Assembly (NCBI GenBank): GCA_021927905.1
Contig: BLLK01000020.1
Location: 372,001-436,000, forward strand
DNA from: Chaetoceros tenuissimus
Taxonomy: Eukaryota; Bacillariophyta; Thalassiosirophyceae; Chaetocerotales; Chaetocerotaceae
Reading direction: 5' to 3'
DNA: 64,000 nt
Position numbers and translations under genes: made by a program
The notes under the pieces: generated by a model
What the model was told of the DNA's origin: nothing
The model's database searches: none
The model's input: only the letters and a program-made list of their open reading frames with translations
In this document: positions 9,848 through 20,634 of the stretch, in pieces
Numbering within the stretch: the stretch's first letter is position 1
Layout of the letters: every line of letters begins with the position of its first letter

Positions 9848-11484
9848 CTACAAAGTTTCATTATTCGAACTCTGGTCATTGTCTTCATCAGACTCGACAG
9901 CTTTAATAGGAAATAAAGGAGAAGATTCATCGTCGGAAATTGTCTGGGCATTTGTTCCTGATAGCTTCGCGGTTTTGCAATCGCCGCCGTCTTTTGCATC
10001 CTCAAGTCGCTCCATCTGCGCGAGTGGAGTTTGTATCTTTTCTTTCGCCTCAATTGTATTTACGCCTAAAGCATTCAACGACCTCCAATCCCCTTTTTGG
10101 GATACTTTGTTTTGTTTATGAACAGTCTTAATTCCCAACGCTTTGAGTGATTTCCAATCACTGGCTCCTGGTGGAACTCTTATTGACGAAGGAGGCTCCA
10201 CGAAATCTTCAAGCACTGGTTCATAGTCTTTGTGATCATCTTCTGAGTCTGTATGATCAGTCAGAGATAAATTTTCCCCTACATTCTTTTTCTCACAACA
10301 TGGTTTGCAACATGGAAACAATACGTCTTGAATAATCTTCACAGTTGCAATGCCTCCTGCAGTTGGAGTTTCTTTCCGCATTCGTTTATATCTGAAACGA
10401 AAGTAGACTAGAGAATTCAAAAACCCAGCACTGCAAACGAGAAGGAGAGTAAATGATAAATAAGGCCCTGGTATAAGTTTACCTCCTCCAGCTCTGTTCA
10501 CAAAGTATACAATGACAAATATAGTTCCCGGAACAAAAAATACCATGGCAAAGTATCTGAATTGCGTCGCTACTTCTGCAGTTTTTACAAGCTGAGTTGC
10601 ATTTGCACTCTTCCAACGGAAGGATCTCATCTCAGTCTTTTTGACATGCTTGTAAATCGTTACGATACAAATAATATTCAGTAGAATGATGGAAAGATAC
10701 ATTGCAGCAAAAAGCGCCCATAATACAGTAATAACTCTGGTTTGAAATTTGTAGGCTTTGTCATCGGGGCCATTGGACTTTGAGAAATCAATATCGTATT
10801 GAACCGTGCAAAAGTTCGTCGCATAGTAATTCTCTGGAGCATTTTCAACATTGAAGGCAACTGCAAGTAATCCCCAAAATAGACCATTGAGAGGCGGAGC
10901 GAAATAAAACCACTTTTCAATTCCAGCTATTCGTCTTTGAAGTTTTATAAAATATGAGTACTATACGGTAGAGAAAATGCGCGAAGTTCGAATGTAACCA
11001 TATACGCTTACCTCGGCTTCCAGTTGTATTTGATAATCAATAGATATAGTAAATGGCTGTACGATATCATTTCCCAAATAAGTTAGTCCATGATCGCTAG
11101 GGATCCAGAGAAATCCCGTCAGTCTCAAGAAAGGTAAGAGGAAGTCAGATATGCTCATGAACCCCATTAGCTTTTGTTGTACATTTTTGCGGTTCGTTTT
11201 AGATCTGAATACGCTAAGAATAATCATTATTGCTATGGGGACAAAAACAGCGATTCATATGAGATCATAGGTTTCTCTTTGGAATGAAAAAAAGTAGTGG
11301 CGAGAGATCATACCTCCTAGACAAGAAAGGATGCATTCCTATTGTAAAGAATAAGAGGAAATATGAGATAAATATTTATACTATTCAAAGAGCTTACACG
11401 TGATATACTTACAGGTATTGCAATAAACCATTCAATTCTTAAAAGAGTTTCCCACAAAGTATTCTCATCTGTGTCTTGGCCCAT
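9848..11484 (-). CDS. Seven-transmembrane GPCR-like receptor with a 25-nt microexon
   Basis: Exons on the minus strand are 11484-11413, 11338-11314 (25 nt), 11232-11012 and 10960-9848, giving 476 residues. Introns are 74, 81 and 51 bp with GT-AG ends. Splicing joins '...FIAIP' to 'ECILSCLGAIMIILSVF', restoring a complete first helix. Seven hydrophobic helices follow the GPCR order: 'KLMGFMSISDFLLPF' is helix 2, 'WFYFAPPLNGLFWGLL' helix 4 and 'FLNSLVYFRFRY' helix 7, resembling an NPxxY-type end. The cytoplasmic tail contains two DW(K/R)SL(K/N)ALG(I/V)xT repeats and many acidic and Ser residues. It probably belongs to the cAMP-receptor-like GPCR group frequent in diatoms. The ligand is unknown. 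It is divergent from the broken membrane gene at 11909. Confidence 0.75.
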
Positions 11485-11908
11485 CTTTATAGTAGCTAGT
11501 TTGAGGAGGAGAGAAAAGGTTATTAAAATTGTTAGGGTTGTACGAATAGATTCGAATAGATGCAACTCTTTTTTTATAATCTATATCAAAGCTGCTGCAC
11601 TTCTACTTTCTACTGCAAAACAACGAACAAAGGTTCGGGTCTTCCTTTCCTTTTTGCTAGTTTTGTGTCTTCGTCTTCCTTTAGGACCACTGTGTTCCAT
11701 GTTTTTCAGAAAAGAGAGAAATAGAGTCTGGTCATTTGTCACTTTTTTCAAGAACGGTCTTCACTTTTTCGAAAAATGTAGATTAAAAAAACGCGAACCT
11801 TTGTACCTTTGTACTCGCTGTTCAAAAAGTAAAGGAACTCATAGATTATAGAGAGTTGTGTGATCTACAACTCTAAATCTAACACTCGTCACGATTCAAT
11901 TAAAAAAG
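11485..11908. promoter_or_regulatory. Shared upstream region of divergent membrane-protein genes
   Basis: These 424 bp separate the GPCR-like gene (minus) and the decayed membrane gene (plus). The only open frames through it start upstream in the receptor's first exon or look like chance frames. No motif was recognised beyond T-rich and AAAAAG-rich runs. Confidence 0.4.
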
Positions 11909-13584
11909 ATGAAGAGCTTCGCTACCAATGACAACAATGGCCAGTGGAATGAGGAGGAGGTTTGCCTTCCACTTGATTCTCCAGCTGAATGGAATAGATT
12001 TGATCTAGAGGGTATGTGTGAACAAGGAAGCCTCACTGCTCTCTTAGCATGTAAGTCAATTGATTTGTTTTGCTTAAATACCCTTGTCTTGAAGCTATGA
12101 GAGACTCATCTGAATAAACAATACTCCTTTTTTATATTTCATAGCCACGACTTTCCTTCTTGCTTTTGGTTTGAGTACATGGTGCTACCGAAGAACACTT
12201 GCAGTCGAACCAGGCAAAACATCAGCTCTTGAAATGGCCCAGTTTAAGGAAAAGAAAGGACCTCTTATATACTTCATTAAGCACCATTTGATCAATCCAT
12301 GGATCCCAAGTACCACTGAAATTTTTATTAGTATTTATTTCTTCCTGTGGTTTTGTCTAACCATTACTATTGGAGTAACAAGATTCTATGCAAAGAAATG
12401 GACACAAGAAGTTTTCTTCCAGCAAGGGCCTTTTAATTATCTTGCATTTGCCATGTTCAACTGTTCTACAGTGGTATGACTCTTGTAGATTACACTGACG
12501 AAATAAAGGATTATCACGTGAAAGATCCACCCAAGCAAAGTCCAGAGGAGCTCGATCCTTACTTTATGAAGCATCTAGCATATGGAATTCTATGGCTCTC
12601 CATTGGCTTTTACCACATTCTGAATGCTAAGGAGGGTTGGTCTAAGGAACCAGCAGTAAATAAGGCTATCCATCGCTGGTTTGGCAGACTTATTGTTATG
12701 CCCAGTTATTTGTTACATTACTACCATGCATGGAAAATGGTATTGCGCAATCCTGTGGCTCGAAAAAAATCATTACTTTTCAATACATTGGAACTCTAGG
12801 TATGTGCTTTCGTTTATTGTTTTCGAACAATTCATCATCTTGCTCACTTTTCATTCAGTTGACAATGTTGTTTTGTTTTACCTCGGTTTGAAATGCATCT
12901 TTCTTGCAAGAAAAGAAAACGATGAGGCGAAGAAAGAAGGGCTGGTTCAAAAACACAAGAATAGAATGGTATTTATGTACATTGAGTCCTTGTTTGGAGC
13001 TGGTACAATCCGTATTACAGCTTGAATCTTGTGGATCATTTCAAAGTTCTGTCCACATAGAGAATTGCCATGAAACTGGATAGAGGCATCTGCCAACAAA
13101 GTGCAGTTTGTCGTGATCAATTTCTCGGCAGTGCAGAGAGTTGCTGGATCTCAACCTATGTCAACCTCGCTCTTGGTATTTACCTCAATCTTTTGTGCGA
13201 ATATCTCTTTGCAAATATCAACTACAATAGTTTTGATGCAGATGACAAGAAAACTATCGAACGAAGAGTTAAGTCTGTTACCGGATCTCTTTTAGTGATT
13301 ATTCCTTTTGTCATTTTCGAAGGAGACGATGAAGGTACTTTGGGCAAGTTCATTTATTATGGAGCATTTGTCGTCTCCATTTATACTCGTTCACTAGTAA
13401 GTAATATATTGATTCAACAACATGCAACTATTGATTCATATTTGCTAATGCCCTTTTCTCGCTTCAACAAAAGACTGTTTGGAATTACATCAGTTGGACC
13501 CCAGATCCGGTGACTGGCGCTGCCAACAAATGGTTCTCTATCGCAATGGCACCACAAAAAGTTCTCAGAAAACTTGTTGGCTGA
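11909..13584 (+). pseudogene. Broken multi-pass membrane protein gene
   Basis: Exon 1 (11909-12050) and a 94-bp intron (12051-12144, GTAAGT...TTCATAG) look functional. So do a second candidate intron (12800-12858) and a last intron (13397-13473) leading to a sensible C-terminus with stop at 13582-13584. Between them the protein-like reading jumps frame near 12471-12488, meets TAG at 12797, TGA at 13023 and TGA at 13071, and jumps frame again near 13150. The pieces encode a membrane protein with at least five hydrophobic helices and the string 'HRWFGRLIVMPSYLLHYYHAW', vaguely like DUF2306-type proteins. I read it as a recent pseudogene. Assembly errors or further introns are alternatives. Confidence 0.6.
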
Positions 13585-13761
13585 GATAATATTTGAGATC
13601 AGATTGAAACATATTCGTTCGTATTTCATGGGAAAATAACAACAGCTCGATCTTACAGGGAAATTTACTAGAGTGTTGTGCGTAAATTAAAGTATTAAAA
13701 AAAACATTCTTTGCTATAGTAAGCATTTAATAATTCTGTTCTCTTTTTTCATTCTCATTAC

Positions 13762-15144
13762 CTATCGAAGATCAAGGTCATCATCGTCGTCTTCTTCTAC
13801 CTCATCGGATCCAAGACCCATTCCATTCATCAAATCATCCAATTCATTTTGCAATTGGTCTCCACCTTGATTTGTCGAAGGATTATTAGCAACTGGACCA
13901 CTGGTAGGAACACTCGCCTTCTTCTTGGCAGCACCACTAATCTTTAGAAATGCAACAAGATTTCGGAGTGTCGGATCCAAATTAGCAAGTGCAGCTCTAT
14001 TACTTCCATTTGGATCCCTTGCAACATCCAACTCATCAGGATCTCTCGACTTGATGGCTCGAATCAAATCTTCCGCCAATTTGCATTCTCTGGAAGAAAG
14101 GTAATTATTATTTTGCAAATGAATTTCGAGGAATTGTTTATCCGCTGCAACCACATCACCTTGTGCAAGCATCAAGACCGTTTCAGCACAATATGCTCTG
14201 GATAGTGTAATAGTAGAGAAACCATCCGCTTCCAGGATAGCTGTGACTGCACCAGCAGCATAGAGTGCACTTTTGTATTCTCCATATTGTACAAATTTAT
14301 GAATGGCTTTGGCAAGTGTTTCATGTGCAAAACTGGATTTGACCATATGATTCTTGCATAGATTCAGAGTAGCTTCATCCGGTTCCCAATCCCCTTGATA
14401 GTCACTCGGAGTACTATCTGGATCGACAAATGAACTCACACCCGTCTGTCGAAAACTTTTATATAGATTCAAAGGATCTGGTACATAACTCTCCACAGCC
14501 GCTTCGATGATGGTCATGGCATCCTTACTCATTTTTTCCAAATATTGTCCACCAACAGTTTCTTCTTCTGTAAGTAGTAAACTAAAACCAGAAAGTAGCA
14601 TACATTCTCCCGCTCTACCAAGTTCATTCTCCTCTTTCCAAGCTTTAGCCGCATCCGCATACAATTTGGTACATTCCGCCCGTTTTCTCTCCAAAGTTTC
14701 TTCACTGTCTTTGGATAATTCTGCAGCCTTTACATATTCCTGAGCAGCAGTGGCATAAGCTCCATGACCCAATTGACAATCAGCAGAAGCAATTCTATGA
14801 AGTCTTTCTAAGCGATTTTCTCCACAGAGTTTGTATGCTTCTGCAGCTCGATGATAAAACATTCCCCCTGCTATGGGGTCAGGTGAGGAGAATAGTCCAC
14901 GTTGGAGTGCTTTTTTAGCTTTGGTTCTGTACTCTTCTGCCTCCTTCATTTTATCAATTTTAGCCTGACCTGTGAGAGTACGGGTTAGAGGCTTTTTACT
15001 AGTTCTAGATGTAGTACTTGTACTAGTAGAAGTAGTAGTGGTAGATCGTGCAGCTGGTTTCTTGTTTAGGCTGCTGACTTTTGCTGATGCTGCATTTCCA
15101 AAGAGAGCATCTCTGTTTGATTCTGCATTGCGTCTATAAGCCAT
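13762..15144 (-). CDS. NAPG: SNAP-family NSF adaptor, gamma-SNAP-like
   Basis: The 460-residue single-exon protein is a soluble NSF attachment protein, an adaptor that loads the NSF ATPase on SNARE complexes so they can be disassembled after membrane fusion. After a Ser/Thr-rich N-terminal ~55 residues, the TPR-like helical array starts at about 60, with family blocks such as 'AGGMFYHRAAEAYKL', 'AQEYVKAAEL', 'KLYADAAKAWKEE' and 'LVAFLKISGAA'. It ends in the acidic tail 'EEDDDDDLDLR'. It is longer than animal gamma-SNAP (about 310 residues) because of the N-terminal extension and a longer acidic C-terminus. The start is the ATG at 15144. Confidence 0.88.
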   Translation of the reverse strand: MAYRRNAESNRDALFGNAASAKVSSLNKKPAARSTTTTSTSTSTTSRTSKKPLTRTLTGQAKIDKMKEAEEYRTKAKKALQRGLFSSPDPIAGGMFYHRAAEAYKLCGENRLERLHRIASADCQLGHGAYATAAQEYVKAAELSKDSEETLERKRAECTKLYADAAKAWKEENELGRAGECMLLSGFSLLLTEEETVGGQYLEKMSKDAMTIIEAAVESYVPDPLNLYKSFRQTGVSSFVDPDSTPSDYQGDWEPDEATLNLCKNHMVKSSFAHETLAKAIHKFVQYGEYKSALYAAGAVTAILEADGFSTITLSRAYCAETVLMLAQGDVVAADKQFLEIHLQNNNYLSSRECKLAEDLIRAIKSRDPDELDVARDPNGSNRAALANLDPTLRNLVAFLKISGAAKKKASVPTSGPVANNPSTNQGGDQLQNELDDLMNGMGLGSDEVEEDDDDDLDLR

Positions 15145-15532
15145 GTTAGTGCTTTAGTGTATATAATGTATAACTGGATCGAGAATGGCTGGTAATGGTG
15201 GTATATTGAATGAAAGAATCAATAAGAAAGAGGCTTCGTTTATTCTTTGAAAAAGAGGGTTCTTGTGTGTTCTTTTCACACAAAAAGATCGCAGAAAAAG
15301 ATGCAGAAAAATGTGAGTAGCTCGTTGGCTAGCCCATGATGTCATGATACTGTTAAATGGCTATTTACAATCTCCCAAGCCGACATTGAACACAAGATGT
15401 GTTTGTAGCCCTTCACACATTTTTTCATTTTTTTCATTTTTCCACTCTTTTTTCTTTCAATTGAAATACGCATTTGATCATCTATCCTTCCAATCTACCA
15501 TCTAATAATATACTAATAGATCTCCATCAATC
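15145..15532. promoter_or_regulatory. Divergent promoter between gamma-SNAP and eIF2A genes
   Basis: This 388-bp region precedes two divergent housekeeping genes. Near 15420-15465 the plus strand has a pyrimidine-rich run of repeated CATTTTT. No RNA gene or conserved element was recognised. Confidence 0.4.
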
Positions 15533-17596
15533 ATGTCATCAGATAATACAAAGCGTCCTCCGTGCCACATTTTGTTTCGATCTAAAAAGGTAGTGGAGCT
15601 CTTTACAATTGATGAAAATGGATCAGACAACGATAGCAAGAAAAAGTCCATCAAACTCGCCAATGGAATGAGTACTCTTCACTCCTTCTCTCCGTCAGGA
15701 TCGAAACTCATTGTTCATCTTCCTTCTTCTGGAGTACAGCTGTTTGACATTGCAGCAATTACTGACAGCAGTAGTTCTACAGAGACAGCAGCTCCAATTG
15801 CTACCCTTGGTAACTCCAAGGGGGTCCAATTCATGAGCTTTTCTTCCAAAGGAACTTACATTGTAACGTATGAAAAAGCAACCAAACCGACAGAAGGACA
15901 AACACCACTTCCCAACCTTAAAATTTGGAGTAGCAAAGATGGTTCATTCCTATATGGATTCTACATGAAAAACATTAGACGATCACAATGGCCACCAGTA
16001 CAATGGACTCACGATGAACAACTCGCTTTTCATCTCGCCAACTCGAATGAAATTCATGTTTACAATGGAAACTGCTTTTCCACAAATGAAAAGAGATTTA
16101 CAAACAAAATTAAATGTCCTGGAACTTTTTCATTTCAACTTCCACAGACATTTGTGCCAACTATCGGTAGTGAAGAAGATAAATACCTCCTAAGTACTTT
16201 TGTACAAGAATCCAAAGGGAAACCGGCCAAAGTATCTCTCATGCGTTATCCAGATTATCTAGGGACAGAAAATAAATCCAAACCAATGTTAGTCAACAAG
16301 TCATTTTATCAAGCGGAAGAATGTTCGATAAAGTTCTCACCCAAGGGTGATTCGGCGTTGGTATTGACTACTACTTCGGTGGATACCTCCGGTGATTCCT
16401 ATTATGGATCGACCAACCTCTATTTATTACTATCGGAAAATCGATCTGGTTTGAATGGAGAAGCTTTATCGGTTCCACTTCCTGGTGCCTCGAAAGGAAA
16501 TGTGACTGGTCCGGTATTGGATGTAGCATGGATGCCGAATCCTACCAAACCGGCGGCATTTTGTGTCATTTCTGGACGGATGCCTGCAATGGCTTCTTTG
16601 CATAATGGATTGACGGCAGAACCTACCTTTTTATTTGGTAATGCACATCGTAACACCATTGTCTTTTCACCACATGGAAGATTTGTGACTTTGGGTGGAT
16701 TTGGGAATCTTGCGGGTGGAATGGACTTTTACGATCGGAACAAACTAAAGAAAATTCCACAATATTGTCCAAATACTGGTGCGGATCTTGGTGCGAATGG
16801 CAATACTGCTTCTTGTGCTGTAGGGTATGGTTGGTCTCCTAGTTCACGTTATTTCATGGTGTCGACTACCACACCGAGAATGAATGTGGATAATGGTGTT
16901 AGATTGTACAAATACAATGGACTTGAAATTTGTGATCCAAAGATTGTTTCTTGGGATAATTCGAATTATGCTCCTGATCAATTGTTGGCGGCGGAATTTG
17001 TTCCAGCGCTTTTTGAGAAGTATCCAGATCGTTCACAGTCTCCTGCTCCGAAGCGAAAGGAAGGTGAACCTGGGACTGCACCAGAAGCAGCAGCTGCGGC
17101 TGCTGCAGCTCCAGCTGCATATGTTCCTCCAGTAGGTCGTTATGTTCCTCCAGGAGCACGCAAAGGAGGTGGATTGAGTCTTGCAGAAAGAATGAGAAAG
17201 GAACGAGAAGGAAGTACCATCGGTGCAACAAAGGTAACTGCTAAAACAAGTGTTCCAGGTCTACCAGGAAAGAAACTTCCAGTGGGAATGGCTGCATCGA
17301 ATGCAAATGATGGAGGTAAATCCAAGAATGCTCTTAAAAAGGAACGTCAAAGGTTGACAAAACAGAAGAAGGAACAAGAAGAAAAAGAAGAAAAGGAACG
17401 TTTAGAAAAGGAAGAAAAGGAAAGATTGGAAGCAACACGAAACGATCCAGCAAAGCAAGCGAAGAAGTTGAAAAAGACTTTGAAGCAAATTGAAGAGTTG
17501 AAGAAGAAAGACCCGTTTACTTTGAATGAAGATCAAAAGAAGAAGGTTGCTTCAGAATCTGAATTGTTGGAGAAACTTGCGGCGTTGAATGTTTGA
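15533..17596 (+). CDS. EIF2A: Translation initiation factor eIF2A
   Basis: The 687-residue single-exon protein matches eIF2A, a beta-propeller factor that can deliver initiator tRNA to 40S subunits independently of eIF2. The N-terminal ~430 residues carry WD-like blade sequences, including 'GVQFMSFSSKGTYIVTYEK', 'NLKIWSSKDGSFLYGF' and 'RHPVFSPHGRFVTLGGFGN'-like strings (here 'TIVFSPHGRFVTLGGFGN'), and 'GYGWSPSSRYFMVSTTTPR'. An Ala/Pro-rich linker follows. The C-terminus is a Lys/Glu-rich coiled coil ('ALKKERQRLTKQKKEQEE'), the region that in other species contacts mRNA and eIF2B. The start is the ATG at 15533. Confidence 0.93.
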   Translation: MSSDNTKRPPCHILFRSKKVVELFTIDENGSDNDSKKKSIKLANGMSTLHSFSPSGSKLIVHLPSSGVQLFDIAAITDSSSSTETAAPIATLGNSKGVQFMSFSSKGTYIVTYEKATKPTEGQTPLPNLKIWSSKDGSFLYGFYMKNIRRSQWPPVQWTHDEQLAFHLANSNEIHVYNGNCFSTNEKRFTNKIKCPGTFSFQLPQTFVPTIGSEEDKYLLSTFVQESKGKPAKVSLMRYPDYLGTENKSKPMLVNKSFYQAEECSIKFSPKGDSALVLTTTSVDTSGDSYYGSTNLYLLLSENRSGLNGEALSVPLPGASKGNVTGPVLDVAWMPNPTKPAAFCVISGRMPAMASLHNGLTAEPTFLFGNAHRNTIVFSPHGRFVTLGGFGNLAGGMDFYDRNKLKKIPQYCPNTGADLGANGNTASCAVGYGWSPSSRYFMVSTTTPRMNVDNGVRLYKYNGLEICDPKIVSWDNSNYAPDQLLAAEFVPALFEKYPDRSQSPAPKRKEGEPGTAPEAAAAAAAAPAAYVPPVGRYVPPGARKGGGLSLAERMRKEREGSTIGATKVTAKTSVPGLPGKKLPVGMAASNANDGGKSKNALKKERQRLTKQKKEQEEKEEKERLEKEEKERLEATRNDPAKQAKKLKKTLKQIEELKKKDPFTLNEDQKKKVASESELLEKLAALNV

Positions 17597-17859
17597 TTTA
17601 AAAATACTAATTATACTCAATAAACAAAAATTTATTGCTTTTTCTAGTAGTACTATAATTAAATTAGTGCCTTTCCAAATAACATTGGGGTGTTCTTCGA
17701 TCCTCATTGACTTGAGCTAGGTCCAATCATAAGAAGGCTTGTACAATTACTTCAAACAGAGCTAGAAGTCAATGTCTGAAAAGTGTTGTTATTGTATTAT
17801 CTCTATGCTTTACAAATATTTTGAATTCGAGTGAGCAAACGAAAGACCTATTGGATGAT
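17597..17859. other. Short convergent intergenic region
   Basis: These 263 bp lie between the 3' ends of the eIF2A gene and the TPR gene. AATAAA at about 17620 is a plausible polyadenylation signal for eIF2A. Nothing else was recognised. Confidence 0.4.
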
Positions 17860-20349
17860 TCACGCAGCAGCTGCATGAATTGGAAAGATCTTCTCATTAG
17901 TACATAGTTGAGCAAGTATTATGCGTAGCCCATTTTCTCCAGCTGCATAAAGAGTATCATCATCTACTCCACCAAACAACTCGCAACCTTCACAGTAATA
18001 TTTGAATCCATCCGTGACTTCATGAGTAAAAGACAAGTATTCTCCCATCAGAAAGAAAGTACCTCGACCTAAGCCAATGTCGATCTTATCCTTGTATTGT
18101 CTACAAAGATCTACTGCCTCTAGAAGATAGTTCAGCCCATCCTGTGGTAAACCTTGCTCCTTGTAGATCTGAAATATATGCCTCAAAGTATGAATGAGAT
18201 CCTTTGGCTGCTGGGATCTCCTGCCTTCCTGTTCCTTCAAAGTTTGACGCTCGTAGGTGAGAACCTTGTGGTAGATTCTAAGTGCTTCTTCGGTCGTTCC
18301 CATTGCCTTGTAGACTGTTGCTACATTGTACATCACAGCGATGATTTGCCTTTTGTTATTCTTCTTGCAATGAGTACGGATGTGGAGGCATTCAATAAAC
18401 GCCGAAAGAGCTGTCTCATACTCTTCTTCCCTATAGTACATTAGACCTAGCTGGTTCAAATACGTTGAAACATGAGAGTCTAGAGGTCCATAGAACGTCT
18501 TTGCAATGGCAACAACCTTTTCGAGATTCATGATACAGATAGAATAGTTCCCAATAGACTCATAGATACTTGCCATATTCATATGGATCTCAATGAGTAA
18601 CTTGGAGAATTGTACTTGATTGTCAAATGTCTCAATCTTTGCAAGAGCCTTGTGAAACATAATCACTGCCTTCTCGATCTTTTGGTTTTTCGAAAGGATC
18701 ACAGCAATGTTACAGCAGTTTGTGATGTAGCTTCTAGCGGTAGACTCATCTTGAGGCAGCGCCAAGATGATATTACGAGCTTGGGTAAGAGTCTCGAGGG
18801 TATCCTGTAGCTTATTCTGGTAGTTAAGGACAGCACTGAGAGAGTTCAAAAGAGTGAGCTTAGCCTGTAAGCTCTCGGTGGAGACGAATGCAGAAGAAGA
18901 CGAAAGATATTCTCGAAGTAGAGCTTCAGCTCCGTCATAGTCTTCCATATCAATGTAGAGATCAATAACAGTAATGACTGCTCCAATAATGATTGCATGA
19001 TCAAATCCAAGTATTGGTGTTGCGTCAGAGAGGAAAACATGATAGTGCTCTAGCGCCTCTTCGTTTTCATTGAGGGTAGCCAATGATTGTGCTACATTGA
19101 AATGAGTGACACTAAGATCCAAATGAGCAGAAGGCAAGCAAGCTGATCGTTCTCGAAGACACGCTCCTTGGTAATGAAGAGCTTGAGAGAAGTCATTGAT
19201 GATATAGTAAACCCTGCCAAGATTGTTTAGAGTCGTTGCCATATTTGCTCTGAAAGTCATCATACAATCATCATCAGGACGAATAACAGCATTGGACTTG
19301 CAATCTTGTTCGTAGATGGCAAGTGATGCCTCAAGGTATTTTATACAGATTTCGGCTTGTGGCAACAAGTTATGTGTATCAGACTCAGCTTGACAAGGCA
19401 ACACTCTTTCATACATGAAAGCCATACCAATACAATTGAGACATGCAGCCTTGATATATCTCCTATAGATACGGACTTCATTGTCCTCTACCTCTCCCGA
19501 CGACTCGATACCCTGCTTTAGACTCTCCAAGCATTGCTGATAAGAACGAATGCTATCATCAGGAGCAGAGAGATACCAGCTCACGTGTCCAAGATTGAGC
19601 AATGTAATCGAGGTCAATAATGTATGAGTATCAAGAACCTTTTTCTTAATATGTGCTGTACTAGTACCAGAAGCAGTGATCGAGTTAAGGACATGCAATT
19701 TCACTTCAACAAGTACCTCAAGTGCCTGCTGGAAGTACGTCTTTGCAGCAGTGTAATCATAGTCACGAATCTTGAGTATACCCATGTTGAAGAGTAAGGT
19801 AGCAGTAATCATTTGGAATGAATAGGTCTCATGAATGGACGATGCTGAAGAAGCGATTGTACAACCACTGTCTTTGTGACTAACATTCTCGTCTAGCAGA
19901 GACAAAGTAATATGGCTTGTGAAAGCAGACGTGCCTTCCTCGAAGAATGTATTTCTCTTGTTCTTGTTTTTGCTGCAAGTTAAAAGAGAGCAGCATATTC
20001 TTCGTGCTGGTAGCTTTTCGGAGAAGCTACTACTGAAGTCGATCACTGGAATAGTAGTAGAGTAAGGGGATGATGTAACAGGGTCAAATGGTCGACAGTT
20101 TTCTTGCTGGGCAATGTTGATTGCATGAGATAATCTTGCTTCAATGCTATCCTCGACCTCACTACTGAAAGAGGAAGCACCTTCTGATGTTCCTCTTTTT
20201 GACGATGTTGAAACAATACTAGATAATGATGTCGATCTTTGTCTGGTTTGCTTGCTGTCGTGCAACTCCTGCTCTTCTCCTTCACAGTGGCAGGAGGAGT
20301 CTTTTCCTGCAAGATTGTTTTGTTGAACTAGAAATTGAATCAATACCAT
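17860..20349 (-). CDS. Large tetratricopeptide-repeat protein, kinesin-light-chain type
   Basis: The 829-residue protein starts at the ATG at 20349. The first ~170 residues are Ser-rich and disordered. The rest is a run of TPR units, recognisable by 'LFNMGILKIRDYDYTAAKTYFQQAL', written here as a 34-residue helix pair, and later 'LNNLGRVYYIINDFSQAL', 'LNQLGLMYYREEEYETAL' and 'MYNVATVYKAMGTTEEAL'. The spacing and 'LxNLGxxYxxxxxxxxAL' pattern resemble kinesin light chain and NB-ARC-associated TPRs. It is probably a scaffold or adaptor with unknown partners. An upstream coding exon cannot be excluded, because another frame is open just 5' of the start. Confidence 0.72.
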   Translation of the reverse strand: MVLIQFLVQQNNLAGKDSSCHCEGEEQELHDSKQTRQRSTSLSSIVSTSSKRGTSEGASSFSSEVEDSIEARLSHAINIAQQENCRPFDPVTSSPYSTTIPVIDFSSSFSEKLPARRICCSLLTCSKNKNKRNTFFEEGTSAFTSHITLSLLDENVSHKDSGCTIASSASSIHETYSFQMITATLLFNMGILKIRDYDYTAAKTYFQQALEVLVEVKLHVLNSITASGTSTAHIKKKVLDTHTLLTSITLLNLGHVSWYLSAPDDSIRSYQQCLESLKQGIESSGEVEDNEVRIYRRYIKAACLNCIGMAFMYERVLPCQAESDTHNLLPQAEICIKYLEASLAIYEQDCKSNAVIRPDDDCMMTFRANMATTLNNLGRVYYIINDFSQALHYQGACLRERSACLPSAHLDLSVTHFNVAQSLATLNENEEALEHYHVFLSDATPILGFDHAIIIGAVITVIDLYIDMEDYDGAEALLREYLSSSSAFVSTESLQAKLTLLNSLSAVLNYQNKLQDTLETLTQARNIILALPQDESTARSYITNCCNIAVILSKNQKIEKAVIMFHKALAKIETFDNQVQFSKLLIEIHMNMASIYESIGNYSICIMNLEKVVAIAKTFYGPLDSHVSTYLNQLGLMYYREEEYETALSAFIECLHIRTHCKKNNKRQIIAVMYNVATVYKAMGTTEEALRIYHKVLTYERQTLKEQEGRRSQQPKDLIHTLRHIFQIYKEQGLPQDGLNYLLEAVDLCRQYKDKIDIGLGRGTFFLMGEYLSFTHEVTDGFKYYCEGCELFGGVDDDTLYAAGENGLRIILAQLCTNEKIFPIHAAAA

Positions 20350-20634
20350 TTAGAATATTTTTTAATGATGATGTATGAAGAGTATGGAACACCATTCCCG
20401 AAAGGTCGCAGCATATTATTACACACAAGTTAAAAGTTCCTTCCTTTCCGTCTTGTTGTCCATCGCATACTAGAGTACGTACAGTCCTGCATCGTTTCAA
20501 CCCGGATTTTGAAGGTCTGCATGACACAAAGGGAAAGAAAGAGAGAAAAACAGAACATCTGCGAATCTCGTACGTAGGTACTAACTACTTCTGATTTTGT
20601 ATCGTATGTAGAGATCAAACAGAAGATTATGAAA

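Noticed and set aside
11471-11851. Plus-strand open frame in the divergent spacer
   Set aside because: It begins inside the receptor's first exon on the other strand, is highly biased to Arg/Leu/Phe, and matches nothing.
12471-12488. 15-nt GT-AG 'intron' (GTATGACTCTTGTAG)
   Set aside because: Too short to splice, and removal leaves the wrong frame with an immediate stop.
13023-13073. In-frame TGA codons as selenocysteine or reassigned Trp
   Set aside because: The same gene also has a TAG stop and frame changes, and TGA acts as the normal stop elsewhere (for example 63002), so decay is simpler.
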